In this document: positions 1-5,068 of the stretch, piece by piece | Numbering within the stretch: the stretch's first letter is position 1 | Layout: the number at the start of each line of letters is the position of its first letter | Assembly (NCBI GenBank): GCA_003550945.1 | Contig: PULL01000182.1 | Coordinates: 1-5,068 of the forward strand | Source of the DNA: Thioalkalivibrio sp. | Lineage (GTDB): Bacteria > Pseudomonadota > Gammaproteobacteria > Ectothiorhodospirales > Ectothiorhodospiraceae | DNA: 5,068 bases | Direction of reading: 5' to 3' | Made by a program: the position numbers and the translations under genes | The notes under the pieces: generated by a model | The model's input: the letters and a program-made list of their open reading frames with translations, nothing else | The model's database searches: none | Told to the model about the DNA's origin: nothing

Positions 1-356
1 ATGTCGGTCCCGGCCTCGAACTCGATGGTGATCGAGGCCACCCCGAGCGCCGAGGTCGACGTCATGTTGCGGATGCCGTCCCCCGTGCGCAGGTCCTGTT
101 CCAGCGGGTCGGTAATGCCGCGCTCGACATCTTCGGCGCTGGCGCCGGTCCAGACCACGCGCACCGAGACGAAATCCAGCTCGAAATTCGGAAAGAACTG
201 GGTGTTCAGCTTCACCAGCGCGAAGGAGCCGCCGAGTACCATCAGTGCGACCAGCAGGTTGGCGGCCAGCCGGTGCCGCAGGAACAGTTCGATCAGCCCA
301 CCGGAGCGGGCTTGGGAAGGGGCGGGACCGGCGCCTTCGGTCAGTGTGCTGCTCAT
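1..356 (-). CDS. RND efflux inner-membrane permease (AcrB/HAE1 superfamily), N-terminal part, cut by the left window edge
   Basis: Proton-driven pump subunit of a tripartite RND exporter in the inner membrane. Reading the minus strand from the ATG at 356-354 gives 118 codons plus two bases, open to the left edge, so only about a tenth of a typical 1000-residue permease is visible. Residues 1-20 are a short cytoplasmic lead. Residues about 28-50 form the first membrane helix, which contains NLLVALMVLGG. Then come hallmarks of the first porter subdomain: NTQFFPNFELD (51-61), VVWTGASAEDVERGITDPLE (68-87, compare the family pattern PGAS-x-E-x-VE...T-x-PLE), and TSTSALGVASI near 99-109, followed by GTD at the edge. 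It starts 7 bases after the adaptor stop, with GGGTGA as ribosome binding site, so the two are co-transcribed. The substrate cannot be judged from this fragment. Family assignment is secure; subfamily (HAE1 versus other) is inferred. Confidence 0.9.
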   Translation of the reverse strand, partial: MSSTLTEGAGPAPSQARSGGLIELFLRHRLAANLLVALMVLGGSFALVKLNTQFFPNFELDFVSVRVVWTGASAEDVERGITDPLEQDLRTGDGIRNMTSTSALGVASITIEFEAGTD

Positions 357-363
357 CGGCTTG

Positions 364-369
364 TCACCC
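364..369 (-). promoter_or_regulatory. Ribosome binding site of the RND permease, overlapping the adaptor stop codon
   Basis: On the minus strand GGGTGA occupies 369-364, seven bases before the permease ATG (356-354). Its last three bases are the TGA stop of the adaptor gene. A ribosome terminating on the adaptor message would therefore sit on this site, which suggests translational coupling of adaptor and pump. The coupling is inferred; the overlap is seen. Confidence 0.55.
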
Positions 370-1629
370 GCGCTCGTCCGGACCGTTCAGCTCGACTTCC
401 ACCCGCAGTCCATCGACTGCGTTCGGCAGACGCGTGGCTACCAGCACGTCACCGGCCTCCAGTTCCGGGTGGCGGATCAGTGCCTGGGTGCGACCGGCCG
501 CGTCGGTCACTTCGCCCAGGCGTTCCACGTTCAGTCCCTGCAAGCGCCCGTCGACCACGCGGAAAACCCGGTCGCGGCCATACAGGCTTTCAAACGGAAC
601 CACCACGCTTCCGGCCTCTTCGGGCAGCGCGAGCCGCAGGCTCACAAAGCGGTTCAGCGGCAGCTGCCGGGCTCCCGCGGTCACCCGGAACAGGGCGCTG
701 ATCCCCGCCTCGCCACTGCGGGTTTCCCCGGCAAGCCGGTCCAGTGCCGCCTCCACCGGCTGCCCGGCGACGACTGCCTCGGCCTGCAGTGCATAGTCCT
801 GAGCCAGCAGGTCGGTGATGCGCGGCAAAACCACCTCGGGCAGGTTCGCGCGGATCTCGAGATCGTCCAGCGCGTAGAGGCGGACCAGGGCATCGCCAAC
901 CCGTACACGCTCGCCCGGGCTCACGTGCACCTCGACGACTCGTGAGGCGGGCGCGGCGCGGATCTCGGTGCGGGCGAGATCGATCCGCGCCCGTTCTGCG
1001 GCGGCTCGAGCCCGCTGTGCCCGAGCCTCGGCCTGGGCCAGGCGGCTGGGCGCGTCCGCGATCGCCTGCTGGCGCGCATCCACGGCCACGCGTGCCTGTT
1101 CCAGGCTGCGCTGGGATTCGTCCACTTCGGCCTCGGATCCCAGGTTGCGGGTCCGCAGGTCGCGCGTTCGGTCCACCGCGCGCTGGGCGATCTGGAGCAG
1201 CGCCTGCTCGCGTTGGAGCATGCGGCGGTCCGTCTCTGCGCGCAGCCGTTCACTCTCCACGGCGGCTTCGGCTTCGTGCAGCTCGGCTTCGCGTTGTTCC
1301 AGGGCCAGGCGGGTCTCCGAGGGATCGATGAGGACCAGCAGCGCTCCGGGATCGACCACGTGGCCCGTTCGGGCCGGCACCGACGCGATCTCCCCCTCGA
1401 CGGCCGCGCGCAATACCGACGTCTGCGGCGATGACGTTCTCCCGTACAGCTCCAGCGTGGGCCGGTGCGTGCCCGGCTCCACAACCATTCCGCGCACCTG
1501 CCACACCCGTTCGCTGACTTCCGGCGGGGGCGCAGTCGGGCCGGTGGCACGCAGGATCACGAACCCGACGACGGCTGCGGCGAGGATCAGGATCGGCAAT
1601 GCCTTGCGGAGGATTTTCGCGGGGGCCAT
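364..1629 (-). CDS. RND efflux periplasmic adaptor subunit (membrane fusion protein, HlyD/AcrA-like)
   Basis: Bridges an RND pump to an outer-membrane channel. It has 421 residues, in the family's usual range. An N-terminal hydrophobic anchor (about 10-26, LPILILAAAVVGFVIL) follows basic residues; there is no lipobox cysteine, so it is probably held by an uncleaved membrane helix. Residues about 72-105 are the first lipoyl half (VEGEIASVPARTGHVVDPGALLVLID). About 106-220 form a long heptad-rich, charged coiled-coil hairpin. The second lipoyl half is about 222-252 (VVEVHVSPGERVRVGDALV). The beta-barrel follows (254-338, starting LEIRANLPE) and then the membrane-proximal domain (340-415, VVVPFESLYGRDRVFRVVDG). 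The permease gene follows by 7 bases; no outer-membrane factor or regulator gene is in view. The ATG at 1629 has only a weak upstream purine run (AGAGA), but the membrane anchor right after it supports this start. Substrate unknown. Confidence 0.92.
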   Translation of the reverse strand: MAPAKILRKALPILILAAAVVGFVILRATGPTAPPPEVSERVWQVRGMVVEPGTHRPTLELYGRTSSPQTSVLRAAVEGEIASVPARTGHVVDPGALLVLIDPSETRLALEQREAELHEAEAAVESERLRAETDRRMLQREQALLQIAQRAVDRTRDLRTRNLGSEAEVDESQRSLEQARVAVDARQQAIADAPSRLAQAEARAQRARAAAERARIDLARTEIRAAPASRVVEVHVSPGERVRVGDALVRLYALDDLEIRANLPEVVLPRITDLLAQDYALQAEAVVAGQPVEAALDRLAGETRSGEAGISALFRVTAGARQLPLNRFVSLRLALPEEAGSVVVPFESLYGRDRVFRVVDGRLQGLNVERLGEVTDAAGRTQALIRHPELEAGDVLVATRLPNAVDGLRVEVELNGPDERG

Positions 1630-1727
1630 CGGGTTCTCTGAGGCGGAGGAGGGGGATGGGGCGTATGACGTCGTGCCCGGCGCGGGGTTCCCGCCCGAGG
1701 CGGGTGCGTGGGAGACGATGCGTCTGA

Positions 1728-1756
1728 AGTATAGCCGAGCGAGGGCGCCATGTTCG
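1728..1756 (-). promoter_or_regulatory. Candidate sigma-70-type promoter for the efflux operon
   Basis: On the minus strand a -10 element TATACT (1733-1728, five of six consensus bases) lies 17 bases after CGAACA (1756-1751, matching the last three bases of TTGACA). An AT-rich hexamer stands out in this GC-rich gap. Transcription would start near 1721, giving a leader of about 90 bases before the adaptor ATG at 1629. This is pattern matching by eye; no operator could be identified. Confidence 0.4.
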
Positions 1757-1788
1757 GGGGGCAGCGGTGCTTCGGACGGGGGAATTCC

Positions 1789-1817
1789 TTGGCGTAAATG
1801 GTGTCATCACTGCTAAG
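1789..1817 (+). promoter_or_regulatory. Weak candidate promoter for the secreted helical protein gene
   Basis: TTGGCG (1789-1794) and GCTAAG (1812-1817) are spaced by 17 bases upstream of the gene starting at 1866, and would give a leader of about 40 bases. The -10 match is only three of six. A competing pair in the same AT-richer patch is TTCGGA (1771-1776) with TAAATG (1795-1800). The patch 1782-1825 is the least GC-rich part of the gap, so a promoter here is likely, but the exact elements are uncertain. Confidence 0.25.
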
Positions 1818-1852
1818 CTGACCAAGTACGCGGCATGCTTCGCCGCGATATC

Positions 1853-1857
1853 GGAGG
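1853..1857 (+). promoter_or_regulatory. Strong Shine-Dalgarno site that fixes the start of the secreted helical protein
   Basis: GGAGG sits eight bases before the ATG at 1866. The open frame extends upstream to a GTG at 1767, but the 33 extra residues would bury the signal peptide and that GTG has no comparable site. The ATG at 1866 is therefore chosen. Confidence 0.85.
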
Positions 1858-1865
1858 AAGTCGAA

Positions 1866-2411
1866 ATGCAGCGACAACAGATGCTCAAGGGGTTCGCGAT
1901 GGCCCTTGCTGGCGTGTTCGTTCTGGCCTTCGCTGGTGCGGCGATCGCGCAGATGGGGCAGCAGCGGGGGCAGCAGCCGAGCGCGCTGGAGCGGGAATAC
2001 ATGGAGATCCAGCAGCGGCTTGCGGAAGCCCAGGACAAGGCGTTCGAGAACAACCCGGAACTTCGGGACAAGGCCGAGGGCCTGGAAGAGCTGGTGACGG
2101 ACAAGATGCGCGAAGCGGGCTACGACCTGGGCGACATCATGGAAACGATGCTCGCCACCCAGGCCAAGATGCAGGAGGCGCGGACCGATGCACAGCGCCG
2201 GGAGATCATGGAGTCCCGGGAGGTGCGCGAGGCGCAGCGGAAGATGCAGGAGGCCCAGCGGGCGGCAATGGAAGACCCGGAGGTTCAGGCGGCCCAGCAG
2301 CAGTTCGAGGAGGACATGCTGACGGCGATGCGGCGCGAAGACCCGGAGACCGACCGCCTGTTCGAGCGGCTCCAGGAAATCCAGCGCGAGGCTCAGCGCG
2401 CGCCGCGCTGA
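1866..2411 (+). CDS. Exported, charged helical protein with internal repeats, function unknown
   Basis: I do not recognise this 181-residue protein. Residues 1-28 form a Sec signal peptide: MQRQQMLKGF, a hydrophobic core AMALAGVFVLAFAGAA, and an A-x-A site (A26-I-A28) with predicted cleavage before Q29. There is no Cys, so it is not a lipoprotein, and a soluble periplasmic location is likely. The mature part has no Cys or Trp, is rich in Gln, Glu, Arg, Ala and Met, and should be almost wholly helical or coiled coil. A repeat is visible: PEL at 64-66 and PEV at 138-140 are each followed by [LF]-E-E (73-75, 147-149) and by Met-Arg exactly 17 residues after the Pro (81-82, 155-156). A partial third copy begins at P160. 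The start is set by GGAGG at 1853-1857. It diverges from the efflux operon and converges on the lipoate operon, so it is probably transcribed alone. A periplasmic chaperone-like or envelope-stress protein is conceivable but unsupported. Confidence 0.85.
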   Translation: MQRQQMLKGFAMALAGVFVLAFAGAAIAQMGQQRGQQPSALEREYMEIQQRLAEAQDKAFENNPELRDKAEGLEELVTDKMREAGYDLGDIMETMLATQAKMQEARTDAQRREIMESREVREAQRKMQEAQRAAMEDPEVQAAQQQFEEDMLTAMRREDPETDRLFERLQEIQREAQRAPR

Positions 2412-2424
2412 GCCCCCGGCTCAG
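2408..2424. terminator. Hairpin covering both stop codons of the convergent genes, possible bidirectional terminator
   Basis: CTGAGCC (2408-2414), a CCC loop (2415-2417) and GGCTCAG (2418-2424) form a perfect 7-bp inverted repeat. The plus-strand stop TGA (2409-2411) is in the left arm and the minus-strand stop (TCA at 2421-2423) in the right arm. No T-run follows on either side, so it is not a canonical intrinsic terminator. Its position between two converging genes only 9 bases apart makes a role in ending or shielding both messages plausible. Confidence 0.45.
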
Positions 2425-3572
2425 TCGTCTGCGTCGAAGTCGAAGGTACCCACCGGTTCGCCGGCGATCTGCCGGCGCACCACCCGCACATCCTTTTCGT
2501 TGAGGGCGAACGGAAAACTGAAGATGTCGGCAGGGCTGGAATCGCCGTAGGGGCGGTTGCAGGCCGAGACCGTGTCATCCGCCTTTCCGGGACAGCCGGA
2601 AGTCCGGAAGGGCGTGCCGGTTTCGATCAATGCGTCGAGCTCGGCGCTTTCGAGTCCGAAATCGGTAATTCGGCCAGCGGCGTCAAAGCGCATGTCGGCG
2701 ACGCGCGCGCCCGCGAAGTCGATCAGGAAACGCCCCAGCTGCACCCGGCGCCAGTGATCGCGGGGAACCGGGTCGCGATCCTCCATCAATGAGCCCCGCT
2801 CCGGAAAGAAGGCGAACATGTGGTTGTGTCCGCCCATGTCACGGATGCGTTCGCAGATCTCCATCATGTCCCGTTCGGTCTCGCCCATGCCGCAGATCAG
2901 GTGCGCGCCGAATTTCTCCGGTCCGAAGATCTCGGCGGCCCATTCCAGCGCCCGCCAGTAACGGTCCCATCGGTGCGGACTGTCCACGGTCTTGCCACGG
3001 GTCTGTTCGAAAATCTCGGGGGTCACTGCGTCCAGTGCCACGGTGAAAATGTCGGCGCCGCGGGTCCGCAGATCCTCCATGTCCGCGTAGCGCATGGTCG
3101 TTGGGTTCGACAGAATCGATACCGGAACGTCGGGTACCTCGGCGACCCAGCGATCCAGCAGCGTGACCGTGTCCTCGCCCGACTCCGGGTGGGTGATCAT
3201 CGAAATGCACATCCGTTCGAAGGCACCGTGGTCGTTGCGGTTGCGCACACGTTCGATCACGTCGTCGTAGCGAGCCGTGGGCCAGTCGACGCGGATGAAG
3301 TTGCGATCCGCATAGGCGCTCTCCTCTTCGCGGTGTCGCGCGAGACCGCAGTAGCTGCAGTTGGCGCGGCAGCCCTCCGGGTAGGTCACCAGCAGGTTCA
3401 GGCAGTGCGTGCAGGCGGTGCGGTGCATGCTGCCCTGAACCAGCCCCAGGGTGATCGCGGCGGCGGTGGACATCTGCACGTATTCGGGGGAGCGCATCTC
3501 CGGGGTGCGTGCAAAGTCGCGCGGGCGATAGAAATTGACGGGTGTGGCCACGGACTCGGAACGGGCGTTCAT
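2421..3572 (-). CDS. lipS1/lipS2: Radical SAM protein of the LipS1/LipS2 lipoyl synthase type (biotin-synthase-like)
   Basis: Probable half of a two-protein lipoyl synthase that inserts sulfur into a carrier-bound octanoyl chain. For the Thermococcus kodakarensis pair, LipS2 acts first at C8 and LipS1 then at C6, and each protein carries two [4Fe-4S] clusters. Seen here: 383 residues; the radical SAM motif C68-x3-C72-x2-C75 within YPEGCRANCSYCGLA; a GMGET stretch at 228-232, as expected for the SAM site; an extra C54-T-H-C57 pair just before the motif; and C327 and C338 in the C-terminal segment SGCP...ACNRPYGDSSP. The four extra cysteines are good candidates for the auxiliary cluster (inference). 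It lacks the layout of classical LipA (CX4CX5C, RSSY). The ATG at 3572 has GGAGG seven bases upstream. It is the last gene of the operon, 51 bases after the LipT-like gene. Gene order alone does not tell LipS1 from LipS2; lipT-lipS2 adjacency slightly favours LipS2. A generic biotin-synthase-like annotation is the alternative. Confidence 0.8.
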   Translation of the reverse strand: MNARSESVATPVNFYRPRDFARTPEMRSPEYVQMSTAAAITLGLVQGSMHRTACTHCLNLLVTYPEGCRANCSYCGLARHREEESAYADRNFIRVDWPTARYDDVIERVRNRNDHGAFERMCISMITHPESGEDTVTLLDRWVAEVPDVPVSILSNPTTMRYADMEDLRTRGADIFTVALDAVTPEIFEQTRGKTVDSPHRWDRYWRALEWAAEIFGPEKFGAHLICGMGETERDMMEICERIRDMGGHNHMFAFFPERGSLMEDRDPVPRDHWRRVQLGRFLIDFAGARVADMRFDAAGRITDFGLESAELDALIETGTPFRTSGCPGKADDTVSACNRPYGDSSPADIFSFPFALNEKDVRVVRRQIAGEPVGTFDFDADD

Positions 3573-3579
3573 GTCACGA

Positions 3580-3584
3580 CCTCC
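3580..3584 (-). promoter_or_regulatory. Shine-Dalgarno site of the radical SAM gene
   Basis: GGAGG on the minus strand (3584-3580) lies seven bases before the ATG at 3572. It gives the last gene of the operon its own strong initiation signal, unlike the coupled GTG start of the gene before it. The 51-base spacer (3573-3623) otherwise holds only a short CTTGCAAG palindrome (3592-3599) and no obvious promoter. Confidence 0.7.
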
Positions 3585-3623
3585 GGGATCGCTTGCAAGG
3601 GTTGACGGGTTGTCGGTCGCCGC

Positions 3624-4694
3624 TCATGTCGTGGCGGCCTCGTAGTATTCGTCGAAGGCGATCCAGCCGCGCCGCTGCGTGTCGTCCAGCCGCGCCGCCG
3701 GGGTATGCCACAGGTTCTGCAGGCTCTGTCGGCGTTCCACCGCGCGAGCCAGCGCGGGGCCAAACTGGTCCCGCATGTCCTCTTCGTAATCCGCGAGGGC
3801 ATCGCCGTCCCCTGCGAGCCAGGCTGCCACCGCGGCGCCGGCGTGTTCGCCGGAGATCACCGCCGCCGCGATACCGGCGCCGGTGATGGGGTGGGTCAGC
3901 CCTGCCGCATCGCCGACGAATAGCGTGCTGCCCTCGCGCAGGTGTCTGCGCAGGCCACCGACCGGGATGGCTCCGCCGGTTCGCTGCAACACCGTCTGGC
4001 CGACCAGGCCCTGCTCGGCCAGAAGGCGGTGCAGGTGCTCCAGCGGCCGCTTCATGTCGCGCTGCAGCTCAGGGTCCAGCCCGAGCCCCAGGTTGGCGAC
4101 GTCCTGTTTCGGAAACAGCCAGGCATAACCGCCCGGGTATGCGTCGGATAGCCAGATCCGCGTGTCGTGAAGCGGGCGGTGCAACGGCACCGTGTATTGG
4201 CGCGTCCGCAGCGTGCGTAGGGGCGGCAGACCCAGAGAGGCAGCCACCGTGGACTGCGGCCCATCGGCTGCCACGAGCGCCCGGTAGCGCAGGTTCAGGT
4301 CCTGCCCGCCCCGGCGTACGGTGGCCTGTTGGCGCAGCGGATCCAGTGCGGTCAGCCGGGCCGGGTGCCAGAGTTCGGCGCCGTTTGCCCGCGCCCGGCG
4401 CGCCAGCGCACGGTCGAATTCCGCGCGATCGATCATCAGGCCGGGAAAATCGCTGTGGTGGATCTGCCCCGAGGGCAGGATGCTGGTCATGCCGGTAATG
4501 GTTTGCCGACGCACCGGCAAGTCGCGCGCATACCGGGACATCGGGGTCGGGATGAATTCAGCGCACTGCACCGGCTCGCCGAGCACCCGACGTCGGTCCA
4601 CCGCGAGCACGTCGAGGCCTGCGGCCGCGGCCTGGCCGGCGGCGCTGGCGCCCCCTGGCCCGAGACCGATCACCAGCAGGTCGACGGATTTCAC
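3624..4694 (-). CDS. lipT: FAD-dependent oxidoreductase of the geranylgeranyl reductase type, LipT-like
   Basis: A 356-residue cytoplasmic flavoprotein. Residues 5-20 are the Rossmann dinucleotide motif (VIGLGPGGASAAG, GxGxxG at 10-15). PVQCAEF (41-47) resembles the conserved P-x-x-C-x-E segment of geranylgeranyl reductases. VAADGPQSTVA (141-151) is the DG motif, GGYAWLFPK (188-196) is the YxWxFPK motif of this family, and FVGDAAGLTHPITGAGI (259-275) is the second FAD-binding (GD) motif. Known: genes of this kind (lipT) sit with slpl(AB), lipS1 and lipS2 in sHdr-type sulfur oxidisers, and LipT has been proposed to feed electrons to the radical SAM proteins. Inferred: the same role here, from its place between ligase and radical SAM genes. 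The start is GTG at 4694; its GTGA overlaps the ligase stop by 4 bases and the Rossmann strand begins at residue 5, so no other start fits. With no clear Shine-Dalgarno, translation is probably coupled. The electron source is not visible. Without the context it would be called a geranylgeranyl-reductase-family protein. Confidence 0.85.
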   Translation of the reverse strand: MKSVDLLVIGLGPGGASAAGQAAAAGLDVLAVDRRRVLGEPVQCAEFIPTPMSRYARDLPVRRQTITGMTSILPSGQIHHSDFPGLMIDRAEFDRALARRARANGAELWHPARLTALDPLRQQATVRRGGQDLNLRYRALVAADGPQSTVAASLGLPPLRTLRTRQYTVPLHRPLHDTRIWLSDAYPGGYAWLFPKQDVANLGLGLDPELQRDMKRPLEHLHRLLAEQGLVGQTVLQRTGGAIPVGGLRRHLREGSTLFVGDAAGLTHPITGAGIAAAVISGEHAGAAVAAWLAGDGDALADYEEDMRDQFGPALARAVERRQSLQNLWHTPAARLDDTQRRGWIAFDEYYEAATT

Positions 4695-5068
4695 GACGGG
4701 CGTCCGTCCGCGAGCCCGGGTGCGACGGTGGTCTTCGCCAGCGCGTTGCGCAGCACGGTCAGGAAGTCGTCGGGACTGAGCATCAGCATCTCCACCGCGT
4801 TCCGGTCGAAGAAGAGGTTGACGTTCGTCTCGAGTTCCCCCACGGGCGTGTCGCGGAGGCTGGCTTCCAGGTCGACCACGGCCCGGCCGGGCTTCACGAA
4901 GAAGTCACCGGTGATCCATACCTGCTTGATCCGGTCGCGGGCGTGGTCCAGCGCCAGCGCCGCGCGAATCAGGCCTCCGGGGGATTTGTGCAGACCTTCA
5001 AGCAATCCCGCCTCCGAGGCCGGGCGATCGTGCTGGAAAATCCACTCCGGGGTGTCCATCTCTGCGAG
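4691..5068 (-). CDS. sLpl(AB): Lipoate-protein ligase, C-terminal (LplB-like) domain, probably of sLpl(AB); cut by the right window edge
   Basis: Lipoate ligases activate lipoate or octanoate with ATP and attach it to a lysine of a carrier protein. Only the last 125 residues are visible, in a frame open to the right edge. They match the C-terminal accessory domain of LplA-type ligases: PEWIFQHD (the usual W-x-F opening), HKSPGGLIRAALALD, IKQVWITGDFF, PGRAVVDLEASLRD and a helical tail. The ITGDFF...DLE core is the most telling part. The catalytic domain lies off the window. An in-frame ATG at 5059-5057 could start a stand-alone LplB, but no ribosome binding site precedes it and LAE precedes it in frame, so a fused sLpl(AB) is favoured. 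It is the first visible gene of the operon; its stop overlaps the start of the LipT-like gene. The neighbours point to the sLpl type that serves LipS1/LipS2 rather than the scavenging LplA, but the fragment alone cannot prove this. Confidence 0.8.
   Translation of the reverse strand, partial: LAEMDTPEWIFQHDRPASEAGLLEGLHKSPGGLIRAALALDHARDRIKQVWITGDFFVKPGRAVVDLEASLRDTPVGELETNVNLFFDRNAVEMLMLSPDDFLTVLRNALAKTTVAPGLADGRPS

Noticed and set aside
1..945. Long plus-strand open frame of 314 codons at the left edge
   Set aside because: It is antisense to the RND permease and adaptor, whose proteins show clear family motifs in order. The plus-strand product is low-complexity and shows no domain; long antisense frames are common in GC-rich DNA.
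1690..1704. Hairpin CCCGCC-CGA-GGCGGG as a riboswitch or attenuator in the efflux leader
   Set aside because: A 6-bp GC stem arises easily by chance at this base composition, and no alternative pairing, leader peptide or T-tract is seen.
968..1816. Plus-strand open frame of 282 codons rich in Arg, Ala and Ser
   Set aside because: It is a shadow of the adaptor gene, with composition typical of antisense frames in GC-rich sequence and no plausible start signal.
1767..1865. GTG-initiated N-terminal extension of the secreted protein
   Set aside because: It would place 33 residues before a good signal peptide and lacks a ribosome binding site, while GGAGG at 1853-1857 fits the ATG at 1866.
1250..2104. 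Minus-strand open frame of 284 codons crossing the intergenic gap
   Set aside because: It overlaps the adaptor in another frame and runs antisense into the secreted protein gene, whose start has a strong Shine-Dalgarno and signal peptide. No domain is visible.
2421..3572. Radical SAM protein as a true biotin synthase (BioB) or classical LipA
   Set aside because: The extra C54-x2-C57 pair and the cysteine-bearing C-terminal segment, with ligase and flavoprotein neighbours, fit LipS1/LipS2 better. LipA's CX4CX5C and RSSY motifs are absent, and no other biotin gene is nearby.
2820..3605. Plus-strand open frame of 261 codons
   Set aside because: It is antisense to the radical SAM gene, which carries an intact CX3CX2C motif and full-length family features.
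3573..3623. Internal promoter or operator (CTTGCAAG palindrome) between the LipT-like and radical SAM genes
   Set aside because: An isolated 8-base palindrome without -35/-10 elements is weak; read-through from the upstream gene explains expression.

Overview
The window is high in G+C and densely coded, with few gaps. It looks like a chromosomal piece of a Gram-negative proteobacterium. The cell type follows from a tripartite RND efflux permease with its periplasmic adaptor, and from a small protein with a Sec signal peptide. The right half carries genes known mainly from sulfur oxidisers that use the sHdr (sulfur-oxidising heterodisulfide-reductase-like) pathway. A sulfur-oxidising gammaproteobacterium of the Thioalkalivibrio/Ectothiorhodospiraceae kind would fit, but that is inference: no sHdr, LbpA or rRNA gene lies in the window.

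Left region (1-1629, minus strand): an efflux operon. The adaptor (membrane fusion) gene at 364-1629 is followed after 7 bases by the start of an RND inner-membrane permease that runs off the left edge. A plausible sigma-70-type promoter for the pair lies at 1728-1756.

Middle (1866-2411, plus strand): a gene for a 181-residue exported, highly charged, Cys- and Trp-free helical protein. I do not recognise it, but it has visible internal repeats. It diverges from the efflux operon across a 236-base gap and converges on the right-hand operon with only 9 bases between stop codons. A perfect 7-bp hairpin covers both stops.

Right region (2421-5068, minus strand): in transcription order, the C-terminal part of a lipoate-protein ligase (running in from the right edge), an FAD oxidoreductase of the geranylgeranyl-reductase type overlapping it by 4 bases (LipT-like), and a 383-residue radical SAM protein with extra cysteine pairs (LipS1/LipS2-type). 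I read this as most of the recently described sLpl(AB)-LipS1/LipS2 lipoate-assembly pathway. The ligase attaches octanoate or lipoate to a carrier protein. Two radical SAM proteins then insert the sulfurs at C8 and C6, and the flavoprotein is a candidate electron donor. In sulfur oxidisers this machinery serves the lipoate-binding protein LbpA of the sHdr system. The second LipS gene, LbpA and the sHdr genes are expected beyond the right edge. No tRNA, rRNA, CRISPR array, insertion sequence or attachment site was seen.
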